Below, in pieces: positions 1 through 5,938 of a stretch of DNA of 10,064 nt. The notes beneath the pieces were generated by a model. That model was not told where the DNA came from, did no database searches, and saw only the letters and a list, made by a program, of their open reading frames with translations. Source of the DNA: Moraxellaceae bacterium (GTDB lineage Bacteria > Pseudomonadota > Gammaproteobacteria > Pseudomonadales > Moraxellaceae); contig JASLCO010000364.1 of NCBI GenBank assembly GCA_030146505.1, positions 1 through 10,064 of the forward strand, given 5' to 3'. The translations under genes were made by a program, and so were the position numbers. The number at the start of each line of letters is the position of its first letter. Position 1 is the stretch's first letter.

Positions 1-96
1 GATATTGGAAATGGCGACGATGACGACCAGCGCCGCCACCACGACAGTGGCCGTCTTGGCGAGAAAAAGACCGTATTGCAGGATGAGATCGATCAC
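1..96 (-). CDS. sohB: SohB-like inner-membrane serine peptidase (S49 family), 5' end only
   Basis: Only the first 32 codons are inside the window; the gene continues beyond base 1. The peptide begins with a GTG start and reads (M)IDLILQYGLFLAKTATVV, followed by a hydrophobic run ending in AISNI. The segment YGLFLAK followed by a Val/Ala/Ile-rich membrane helix matches, from memory, the N-terminus of E. coli SohB, a membrane-anchored member of the signal peptide peptidase A (S49) family thought to act in the periplasm. The start is set by an AAGGGA ribosome binding site at 103-108, six bases upstream of the GTG at 94-96. No ATG lies between this GTG and the in-frame upstream stop. The catalytic domain is not visible, so the family call rests on the anchor alone. 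The gene is co-directional with nudC, 144 bases downstream of the nudC stop. Confidence 0.75.
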   Translation of the reverse strand, partial: MIDLILQYGLFLAKTATVVVAALVVIVAISNI

Positions 97-240
97 GAAA
101 AGTCCCTTGCGCTGGCGGCTTGCCAGCAGGGGCTGGCAGCCCGAAATGGATGATCATGCATTACCGGCCTGAACGGGGTAACACAGGCCGGCATGAGGTC
201 TTGCACGAATGGGGCGTGATGGGGATGCCGGTGGCAGGAT
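97..240. other. Gap between nudC and sohB with two hairpins
   Basis: This 144-base stretch separates the nudC stop from the sohB start. It holds two perfect inverted repeats: CCGGCCTG (164-171) with CAGGCCGG (184-191), and TGCCAGC (121-127) with GCTGGCA (132-138). Neither is followed by a T tract in the minus-strand reading direction, so neither is a textbook intrinsic terminator. I see no convincing sigma70 promoter and no small gene. sohB may have a weak promoter here or be read through from nudC. Confidence 0.5.
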
Positions 241-1065
241 TCAAGTGCCGCGGCAGCGTTTGACGAAGTCCTGTATCAGGGCATGGGCAATGCTGCCAGG
301 CGGAGGAATTTCCGGCAGCCGGCTGTAATGGAAAAAGGCGGCCTCGGCAATTTCGTCTTCCTGCGGCACGATGTCGCCGCTGACGTAATCGGCATGGAAG
401 CCCAGCATGAGGTTGCCGGGAAACGGCCAGGACTGGCTGCCGAAATACCGGGGCCGGGCAACGACCACACCGACTTCTTCCAGCACCTCGCGCAGCAGGG
501 TTTCCTCGGCGGTTTCACCGGCTTCGATAAAACCGGCCAGCGTGCTGAACATGGGGCGGTTGAAGCGGCTGGCACGTGCCAGCAGGATTTCTTCGCCACG
601 CGTTACCGCCACGATCACGCAGGGATTGATGCGTGGATACGACGTGAAATGGCAGGCCGGGCACACGCGGGCGCGCTCGCCCTGCGGATGCGCCACGGTA
701 GCCGTGCCACAACGCCCGCAAAAGCGGTGGCTGCGCTCCCACTCCAGAATCTGCAGGGCACGGCCCGCCAGGCTGAACTGCGCATCATCCAGCAGGCCCA
801 GCGCGCGACGCAGGTCTTCAAAATGATAGCCCTCGGGTGCCTGCGCGCCTTCCGGCACGGCCACGGCAAACACGCCACGGCCATCACAGCGCCCCAGATA
901 CTGGCGCGCGGCTTCATCCATGCCCAGCCAGGAAAAGCTTTTCAGCAGGGGAAAAGGGCCTTGCGAATGATCCTCGCAAAGGAGGATCTGCATGCCCTGG
1001 AAAACCAGCCAGAGGCGATCACCGGCAAGATCATCAGGTGCCACAAAAGCGGGCTCGAAATGCAT
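241..1065 (-). CDS. nudC: NAD(H) pyrophosphatase / RNA deNADding hydrolase NudC
   Basis: NudC cleaves NAD(H) to NMN(H) and AMP, and removes NAD caps from RNA 5' ends in the cytoplasm. The 274-residue protein has the expected three-part layout. Residues 1-110 form the N-terminal NUDIX-like domain. A zinc ribbon has four cysteines at 116, 119, 135 and 138 (CGRC and CPAC). The catalytic Nudix domain carries a complete Nudix box at 178-200, with G178, E184, R192-E193, E196-E197 and G199 in the GX5EX7REUXEEXGU pattern. Downstream, the NADH-diphosphatase signature normally written SQPWPFPxS appears as SQSWPFPGN (210-218), a variant at two positions. The length is close to the family norm (about 257-280). 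The start ATG shares its A with the fimL stop (TGATG), so it is probably translated by coupling from fimL. The function call is secure. Whether the altered signature shifts substrate preference is unknown. Confidence 0.95.
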   Translation of the reverse strand: MHFEPAFVAPDDLAGDRLWLVFQGMQILLCEDHSQGPFPLLKSFSWLGMDEAARQYLGRCDGRGVFAVAVPEGAQAPEGYHFEDLRRALGLLDDAQFSLAGRALQILEWERSHRFCGRCGTATVAHPQGERARVCPACHFTSYPRINPCVIVAVTRGEEILLARASRFNRPMFSTLAGFIEAGETAEETLLREVLEEVGVVVARPRYFGSQSWPFPGNLMLGFHADYVSGDIVPQEDEIAEAAFFHYSRLPEIPPPGSIAHALIQDFVKRCRGT

Positions 1066-2738
1066 CAGGCAGCCTTGGCAGCTTCGACCGGGAAGCCCAG
1101 TTCCGCCACACTTTCTTCGGCAATTTCCATGATGCTTTCACCGATGGGCTTGTTGGCCTCCAGGCTTTCCAGAAAGTAATCCACGCTGGACACGGCATCA
1201 GCCAGCGTTTCCATGTCTGCCATGTTCGGCTGCTGCTCGGCATTGAGCATGCGCGCCTCGATATAGCGGCCACAGGCGCGCAGCACGGCAGCGCCACGCT
1301 CGATACCGAGGAAGGACATGCCGCCGGCCACCGACTGCAGCGTGGACGGCACATTGGTGAGATGCATGAGATCGCGGTTGGCTTCGAGATAGGAGCTCAC
1401 TGCACGTTTGGCCAGCGACAGGCCGGAACGCGATTCCGACACCAGCAAGGCCTTGGCTTCGTCGAGCTGGTGGATGGAAACACGGGAATTGTTGACCTTG
1501 GTATCCGCGCCCGGCGTCACGCGCTTGACGAGGCCGGCAACGGCGTTTTCCACATCCATGAGGGCGTCCACCAGCGCATGCAGGTCGGCCTGGTCGGGCT
1601 CGCCACTCCACTTGCGCACTTCATCTGCCTGGTCACGCATGCTCTGGCTGGCATCCAGCAGGCCCAGCATCACCAGCGTTTGTGCCGTACGCGTCAGGCC
1701 ATCCGCCATGGCCTGATAGCTTTCGGTATCGTTCTTGGCGCCACGCGACATGATGTCCAGCGTGTCCTTGACCTGGGCAAGCTCGTCCTTGAGCACATCG
1801 GCCACGGTCTTGATGACCGAGCCGCCCGGGCCGCACATGGGTTCGTATTCGGCCGTCATCTGTGCCTGGCTCAGGCAGCTTTCGTCCAGATCGAAGGCCT
1901 GGCGCACGGCCGCCACCTTGCTGCCGCTGTCCGCCAGGCCAGCCACGTACAGGCTGTCGCCCAGCAGGCGCATGTCCGGCTTGCCATTGCCGTCGTTCTG
2001 CAAGAGTGCCTTCAACTGGCGGTCAAACTGGCCCAGCAGGGTCTTGCGCGCATTGCTGACGGCAACGCCCTGCTGCAGCGCTTCGATCATGGCCTCGGCC
2101 GCCCACCATTGCAGGGCGGAAGGACGCGCGCCACAAACCTGCTGCGCACGCTCGCAGGCACGCAGCATCATGCGGTAATGCGGGGCGTCGGCCTGGTCGC
2201 GCAGCACGGCAATCAGGCCGGTCTGGTACATGAGACGCAGGCGGCGCACCAGCGCATTCAGCTGGCCCGGTGTCACCTCCAGGCGGGTGACGGCAGGCGG
2301 CGCCGGCAGCGTGCGCATCTGCAGGAAAAAGCCTTCGGGCAAGGGGGCCTGGCCCAGCGCCGAGCGCACCTGGTTGATGGCCGGCAGCAGGAGCTGGGGC
2401 CAGCCTCCCTGCTTGATCTGCACGTATTCGAGATAGCGGCCCAGCACCATAAGGCCCTGGCCCAGGGCGGCAAAGTTTTCATCAGAGGCTTCAGCGCCAT
2501 TGGCCTGTACCTGGCGCATGAGCTGGCTCATGCCGGCGGCCAGCTCTACCGCGCCCGGCAATTCCACCAGCCGCAACGCTCCCACCACCTGATCCAGGCC
2601 GTCTACGCAACTGCCCAGCAATGCCGGGTTGTCGCGCTCTTCCACATAGGAGCCGACCTGGGCCTCGACCTGCGCCAGAGTGGCATCCACTTCAGCCTTG
2701 ACGAGATTGAGGGAGGCGAGATTGGAGATGAGAACCAT
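1065..2738 (-). CDS. fimL: FimL-like type IV pilus / cAMP regulatory protein with degenerate HPt domains
   Basis: This 557-residue, mostly helical cytoplasmic protein resembles P. aeruginosa FimL (about the same length), which is homologous to the N-terminal part of the chemotaxis-like kinase ChpA. In that species FimL links the polar hub FimV to the response regulator PilG, and promotes cAMP synthesis by CyaB and hence twitching and virulence. Three HPt-like segments can be picked out around residues 46-70 (ALRLVELPGAVELA), 346-365 (RTAQTLVMLGLLDA) and 464-490 (STLQSVAGGMSFLGIERGA). In the last, where a working HPt has HxxKG, this protein has Gln468 and QSVAGG, so phosphotransfer is not expected there. 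There is no kinase, CheW or receiver domain. The ATG at 2736-2738 is preceded by AGGA about seven bases upstream. It overlaps nudC by one base. The assignment is from sequence pattern and, from memory, the fimL-nudC order in P. aeruginosa. Confidence 0.85.
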   Translation of the reverse strand: MVLISNLASLNLVKAEVDATLAQVEAQVGSYVEERDNPALLGSCVDGLDQVVGALRLVELPGAVELAAGMSQLMRQVQANGAEASDENFAALGQGLMVLGRYLEYVQIKQGGWPQLLLPAINQVRSALGQAPLPEGFFLQMRTLPAPPAVTRLEVTPGQLNALVRRLRLMYQTGLIAVLRDQADAPHYRMMLRACERAQQVCGARPSALQWWAAEAMIEALQQGVAVSNARKTLLGQFDRQLKALLQNDGNGKPDMRLLGDSLYVAGLADSGSKVAAVRQAFDLDESCLSQAQMTAEYEPMCGPGGSVIKTVADVLKDELAQVKDTLDIMSRGAKNDTESYQAMADGLTRTAQTLVMLGLLDASQSMRDQADEVRKWSGEPDQADLHALVDALMDVENAVAGLVKRVTPGADTKVNNSRVSIHQLDEAKALLVSESRSGLSLAKRAVSSYLEANRDLMHLTNVPSTLQSVAGGMSFLGIERGAAVLRACGRYIEARMLNAEQQPNMADMETLADAVSSVDYFLESLEANKPIGESIMEIAEESVAELGFPVEAAKAA

Positions 2739-2940
2739 ATGCTGTCCTGCGCTAGTTTTTCTTGATTTGCGAGCGGCGACACAGGGAAACTGCCGGCCTG
2801 CCGCTCACGCTGATGGGGGCTTCATGCCCCGGAATATCAATCTGCGCCAAATGTGGCATGCCTTGGAAAGACGGTCAATTTTGCTTTGCAAGTCTTTGAA
2901 GTCTATCAACAACTTCCTGAATCAAGGCTGCTCGAGTGGC
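2739..2940. other. fimL leader / dnaQ 3' flank, no gene seen
   Basis: The region lies between the dnaQ stop and the fimL start, both on the minus strand. It contains an inverted repeat GAGCGGC (2771-2777) / GCCGCTC (2800-2806), a five-base hairpin GGGGC-ttcat-GCCCC (2816-2830), the palindrome GGCATGCC (2855-2862) and a short direct repeat AAGTCT spaced by three bases (2890-2904). None of the hairpins is followed by a T run on the minus strand, so I see no intrinsic terminator for the dnaQ operon. It is AT-richer than the flanking genes between about 2860 and 2930, as expected of a promoter region. Confidence 0.5.
2850..2878 (-). promoter_or_regulatory. Weak candidate sigma70 promoter for fimL-nudC
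   Basis: On the minus strand a TTGACC -35-like box (2878-2873) is followed after exactly 17 bases by CACATT (2855-2850). The -35 matches the consensus at five of six positions. The -10 matches at only three, although it keeps the key second A and final T. A start site near 2843 would leave a leader of roughly 100 bases containing the two small hairpins at 2771-2830. This is a pattern match only. Confidence 0.25.
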
Positions 2941-3672
2941 CTAGCTTGCCGGTGTTTCCAGCGTGCGCCAGAGACAGCTGCCGCCGGCGGCCTTGTCCAG
3001 CGCCTGGAGTTTGGCCTCGTGCCGCTCCAGCTCATCGGCACTGGCCTGTATCACCGGCAAGCGCAGGCGGGCAGCCGATAGCCGGCGTATGCCTTCGCTG
3101 CGTTGCTCGCCTGCGGCGCCCTGCGCCTCTTCCTGGCCCAGTGCAAGGCCGACCTGGCCGCCCGTCATGGCCAGATAGATGTCGGCCAGGATTTCCGAGT
3201 CCAGCAGCGCGCCGTGATAGGTGCGGTCGCGCTGGTCAGCGCCGTAACGCCGGGCCAGTGCATCCAGATTATTCTTCTGGCCCGGATGTTTCTGTCGTGC
3301 CATCACCAGCGTATCGAGCACGGTGCAGTACTCGGTGATGGGCGGATAGCCACGATTGAGCAGCTTGAACTCGTGATTGAGAAAGCCGATGTCGAAGGGC
3401 GCGTTGTGGATGATGAGCTCGGCACCTTTCACGAATTCCAGGAATTCGTCGGCAATCTGTGCAAACAGGGGCTTGTCCACCAGGTCCTTGTTGTAGATGC
3501 CGTGCACGGCCGAAGCTTCGGCGTCAATTTCGCGCTGGGGATTGAGATAGTGATGGAAGCTGCGCCTGGTGAGCTTGCGGTTCACCAGTTCGAGGCAGCC
3601 GATTTCAATCAGCTTGTGCCCCTGCAGCGGATCAATGCCCGTGGTTTCGGTATCCAGAATGATCTGACGCAT
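2941..3672 (-). CDS. dnaQ: DNA polymerase III epsilon subunit (3'-5' proofreading exonuclease)
   Basis: DnaQ is the proofreading subunit of the replicative polymerase core (alpha-epsilon-theta). The 243-residue protein has all DEDDh exonuclease motifs: Exo I DTETTG with D7 and E9, Exo II HNAPFDIGFLN with D94, and Exo III HGALLD with H153 and D158. These correspond to E. coli D12, E14, D103, H162 and D167. After the nuclease domain, QVGLAL (173-178) sits where E. coli epsilon has its beta-clamp-binding motif QTSMAF. The C-terminal tail ending in GGSCLWRTLE matches the segment that binds the PolC thumb/PHP region of alpha, so the full subunit is present, not just an exonuclease domain. Its ATG shares one base with the rnhA stop (TAATG), so translation is likely coupled to rnhA. 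In E. coli the two genes are adjacent but divergent. Confidence 0.97.
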   Translation of the reverse strand: MRQIILDTETTGIDPLQGHKLIEIGCLELVNRKLTRRSFHHYLNPQREIDAEASAVHGIYNKDLVDKPLFAQIADEFLEFVKGAELIIHNAPFDIGFLNHEFKLLNRGYPPITEYCTVLDTLVMARQKHPGQKNNLDALARRYGADQRDRTYHGALLDSEILADIYLAMTGGQVGLALGQEEAQGAAGEQRSEGIRRLSAARLRLPVIQASADELERHEAKLQALDKAAGGSCLWRTLETPAS

Positions 3673-4133
3673 TACGCCCCCGCCCCTGCTTTCAGGCCCA
3701 ACATCTCATCAATGGCCTGATTGGCCAGTTGATCGGCAATTTCATTGCCTTCATGGCCGGCATGGCCTTTTACCCAGCGCCAGTCCACCTTGTGGCGCAT
3801 GGCCTCTGCCTCCAGCGCCTGCCAGAGGTCCACGTTTTTCACCGGCTCCCGGGCCGCGTTTTTCCAGCCCTTGGCCTTCCAGCCGGCCAGCCATTCCGTC
3901 ATGCCTTTCTTCACGTATTGCGAATCGGTCCAGAGCACGACAGCACAGGGTTTTTTCAGGGCCCTGAGCGCCTCGATGGCACCGGTCAGCTCCATGCGGT
4001 TGTTGGTGGTTTCAGCGGCAGCACCATAAAGGCGCTTTTCATTTGCGCCACTGCGCAGTAAGGCGCCCCAGCCGCCCGGCCCGGGATTACCCCGGCAGGC
4101 ACCATCACAGTAAATCTCTACATCACTCATCAT
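3672..4133 (-). CDS. rnhA: Ribonuclease HI
   Basis: RNase HI degrades the RNA strand of RNA-DNA hybrids, clearing R-loops and primer remnants. The 153-residue protein is the family's standard length. Its catalytic residues fall on exactly the E. coli numbers: D10 (YCDGACRGNPGPGG), E48 (NNRMELTGAIEAL), D70 (WTDSQYVKKGM), H124 (VKGHAGHEGNE) and D134 (ADQLAN). The basic, Trp-rich handle at about 81-101 (WLAGWKAKGWKNAAREPVKN) that grips the hybrid is also intact. Two ATG codons stand in tandem. The first (4133) makes an ATGA overlap with the methyltransferase stop, while the second (4130) makes a TGATG overlap. Either gives tight coupling, and the first gives the numbering used here. The gene sits in the middle of a three-gene methyltransferase-rnhA-dnaQ transcription unit. 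Confidence 0.97.
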   Translation of the reverse strand: MMSDVEIYCDGACRGNPGPGGWGALLRSGANEKRLYGAAAETTNNRMELTGAIEALRALKKPCAVVLWTDSQYVKKGMTEWLAGWKAKGWKNAAREPVKNVDLWQALEAEAMRHKVDWRWVKGHAGHEGNEIADQLANQAIDEMLGLKAGAGA

Positions 4134-4921
4134 TCATCCACACGATTCAGCCAGCTACGCAAGCGCGCCTCGGTCACCCACACGGGTGCCGCGGCCGGAT
4201 AACTCCGGAGCCGCCGCGGCTCGATGGGCGTGACACAGGACACCCGCTTGCGCGCCAGCAAGGCATAACTTGCACCGCCCTGGCTCCAGTAGCGGCGCCC
4301 CAGCGTTTCCAGCCAGGAAAAACGGCGGCGTATGGTGGCATGGGTCAGGGGCGGAACAAAGCAGGTGCTCTCCACGCCCACCACTTCCAGATCAAGCAGG
4401 GGCAGCCAGTCCGCCAGGCGCTGCGGACTGAGCGGCCGCCGCAGCCAGGGCAGCCCGGCCTGCCAGCGGAAGAGCCGCCACAACCCCCAGAGACTCCAGG
4501 GATTGAAACCCAGGATGAGCAGGTGGCCATCCGGAATCAGCACCCTTGATGCCTCGCGCAGCAAGGCCTGCGGCGCCGGGCTGCCATCCAGGGCATGATG
4601 CACGAAGACAAGGTCGATGCTGTCGTTGGCAAAGGGCAGTTGCCCGGGCTGGGCCTGCAAGGGCGACAGGCCATTGATGCAGACCGGTTCTGCATTCACC
4701 ACGCAACGGTGGCGGATCCGGCTGCCGGCCAGCAGGTTGCTTTCCACCACGGCTCCGAGTTGCAGGGCGTGATAGCCGAAAATATCCGGCAGGATACGGC
4801 CCAGCAATTGCTCCTCGGCCTGCAAAAGGTGCTGGCCAAGATCACTGCCGAACCAGTGGCGGAAATCCGGCTGAAGGTCCGCCCTGGGTTCGCCGGTAAA
4901 AAGACGGGGAAGCTCCATCAT
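4130..4921 (-). CDS. Class I SAM-dependent methyltransferase, YafS-like
   Basis: The protein, 263 residues from the chosen start, has a methyltransferase-11 style fold signature: LQLG at about 53-56 in place of the usual glycine-rich SAM loop, LPFANDSIDLVFVHHALD at 95-112 (motifs II-III), and ASRVLIPDGHLLILGFNPWS at 124-143 (motif IV/V region). A basic C-terminal tail follows. The divergent first motif and the place between gloB and rnhA match E. coli yafS and the equivalent P. aeruginosa gene, both of unknown substrate. The start is uncertain. The double ATG (MMELP) at 4921/4918 follows a GAGG ten bases upstream of the first ATG and begins just before the conserved region. An in-frame GTG at 5035 would add 38 residues and run almost to the gloB start. 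I prefer the shorter form because the extension looks non-coding. Confidence 0.8.
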   Translation of the reverse strand: MMELPRLFTGEPRADLQPDFRHWFGSDLGQHLLQAEEQLLGRILPDIFGYHALQLGAVVESNLLAGSRIRHRCVVNAEPVCINGLSPLQAQPGQLPFANDSIDLVFVHHALDGSPAPQALLREASRVLIPDGHLLILGFNPWSLWGLWRLFRWQAGLPWLRRPLSPQRLADWLPLLDLEVVGVESTCFVPPLTHATIRRRFSWLETLGRRYWSQGGASYALLARKRVSCVTPIEPRRLRSYPAAAPVWVTEARLRSWLNRVDE

Positions 4922-5046
4922 CAGGTATTGGCCTCGCTGGCATGTCGCAGCATGCCTGTGGTGGCAGACAGGACAGGTGCAATCAGCATACACGGCCCGG
5001 CCGGGCCGCGACGTATCATGGATGCCCGTTTCCACGAGGCCTCCCC
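4922..5046. promoter_or_regulatory. Divergent control region, methyltransferase operon / gloB
   Basis: This 125-base gap separates the minus-strand methyltransferase-rnhA-dnaQ operon from plus-strand gloB and must hold both promoters. Two exact dyads stand out: GGCATG-N6-CATGCC at 4939-4956, and a perfect 16-base palindrome CGGCCCGGCCGGGCCG at 4993-5008. Either could bind a dimeric regulator that serves both directions, but no known operator is recognised. A TATCAT -10-like hexamer on the plus strand (5014-5019) has no matching -35 box. The gloB ribosome binding site is GAGG at about 5036-5039. Confidence 0.45.
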
Positions 5047-5814
5047 ATGACCTTGCAAGCCCATCCCCTGCCCGCCTTCCAGGACAACTATATATGGTGC
5101 ATGCAGAGCCAAGGCCAGGCGCTGGTGGTCGATCCGGGCGATGCTGCCGTCGTTGAAGCCTGGCTGCAGGAGCGCGGTCTGACCCTGGCCATCATCCTCA
5201 TCACCCACCACCATCCCGATCACACCGGCGGACTGGCCGCGCTGAAAGCCCTCCACCAGGCCGTGGTCTATGGCCCCGACGAGCACATCGCCGGCGTGGA
5301 CCACATCCTCAAGGGCGGCGAACAGCTGGACTTCGGCCCCTTTGGCCAGGCACGCGTGCTGTTTACTCCCGGTCATACCCTGGGCCACATCGCCTATTAC
5401 CTGCCCGCGTCCCGCCTGCTCTTCAGCGGCGACACCCTGTTCAGCGCCGGTTGCGGCCGCCTTTTCGAGGGCACACCCGCCCAGCTCCGGCAATCCCTGC
5501 AAACCCTGGCCGCCCTGCCGGACGATACCCTGCTCTGCTGTACCCACGAATACACCGAAGCCAATCTGCGCTTTGCCGCCACGGCCGAGCCCGGCAATGC
5601 GGCTGGCGAACAGCGCAGGGCCGAAGTCCATCTGCTGCGGCAGCGCAAGCTGCCTACGCTGCCAGTGCCGTTGGGCCAGGAAAAAACCTACAACCCCTTC
5701 CTGCGCTGTGAAGAGCCCGCCGTGCTGGCCGTACTCAGCCGCGAAACCGGTTCCGAAGTCGCACCCGGCCTACCAGCACTGGCCGCGCTGCGTGCATGGA
5801 AAGACCGCTTCTGA
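5047..5814 (+). CDS. gloB: Hydroxyacylglutathione hydrolase (glyoxalase II)
   Basis: GloB hydrolyses S-D-lactoylglutathione to D-lactate and glutathione, the second step of methylglyoxal detoxification in the cytoplasm. The 255-residue protein belongs to the metallo-beta-lactamase superfamily. It carries the metal-binding motif THHHPDH (53-59, ligands H54, H56, D58, H59), then H110 (TPGHTLGH), D129 (FSGDTLFSAGCGR) and H167 (CTHEYT). The C-terminal KTYNPFLR (213-220) is the glyoxalase II segment that contacts glutathione and separates it from other superfamily members. The start at 5047 gives MTLQAHPLPAFQDNYIW, which lines up with the canonical GloB N-terminus, and follows a GAGG seven bases upstream. 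A longer in-frame reading from 4942 runs through the intergenic dyads and is not used. The gene appears to be transcribed alone and to end at the terminator at 5845. Confidence 0.97.
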   Translation: MTLQAHPLPAFQDNYIWCMQSQGQALVVDPGDAAVVEAWLQERGLTLAIILITHHHPDHTGGLAALKALHQAVVYGPDEHIAGVDHILKGGEQLDFGPFGQARVLFTPGHTLGHIAYYLPASRLLFSGDTLFSAGCGRLFEGTPAQLRQSLQTLAALPDDTLLCCTHEYTEANLRFAATAEPGNAAGEQRRAEVHLLRQRKLPTLPVPLGQEKTYNPFLRCEEPAVLAVLSRETGSEVAPGLPALAALRAWKDRF

Positions 5815-5844
5815 ACACGCGTGAAATGTCCTGATTCTGTTACC

Positions 5845-5871
5845 AAAGCCTCGGAAACCGGCCGGCTTTTT
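5845..5871 (+). terminator. Probable intrinsic terminator of gloB
   Basis: The hairpin pairs AAAGCC (5845-5850) with GGCTTT (5864-5869). An inner CGG/CCG pairing (5852-5854 with 5858-5860) closes an AAA loop, with an unequal bulge between the two helices. It runs directly into a T tract at 5867-5871. It lies 30 bases after the gloB stop. The imperfect stem makes it weaker than the terminator after mltD. Confidence 0.5.
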
Positions 5872-5873
5872 GC

Positions 5874-5902
5874 TTGCCCCATGGGGGGGTGGCCCATAGA
5901 AT
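5874..5902 (+). promoter_or_regulatory. Candidate sigma70 promoter for mltD
   Basis: TTGCCC (5874-5879) and TAGAAT (5897-5902) are spaced by exactly 17 bases. The -10 box matches the consensus at five of six positions, the -35 at four. The spacer contains the ten-base palindrome CCCCATGGGG (5877-5886), which overlaps the -35. Transcription would start near 5909, giving a leader of about 30 bases before the mltD ATG. The -35 begins three bases after the gloB terminator T tract, a compact boundary between units. Confidence 0.5.
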
Positions 5903-5938
5903 CGCCCCGACTGACCTTCTTGACCGAGTAAAAACCGC

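Noticed and set aside
283..1179. A 298-codon plus-strand frame opposite nudC
   Set aside because: NudC on the minus strand has intact zinc and Nudix motifs. The opposite frame shows no domain and no plausible context.
837..2765. A 642-codon open frame on the plus strand
   Set aside because: It lies opposite fimL and the start of nudC. Its His/Gln/Arg-rich, domain-free product is typical of the antisense frame of a GC-rich gene, and fimL-nudC have recognisable family matches and a coupled junction.
2816..2830. GGGGC-ttcat-GCCCC hairpin as a dnaQ operon terminator
   Set aside because: Only five base pairs and no T run on the minus strand. It is better regarded as part of the fimL leader.
4942..5046. 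Upstream start for GloB adding 35 residues
   Set aside because: The added sequence has no similarity to GloB N-termini, covers the divergent control region, and the internal ATG at 5047 has a ribosome binding site and the canonical N-terminus.
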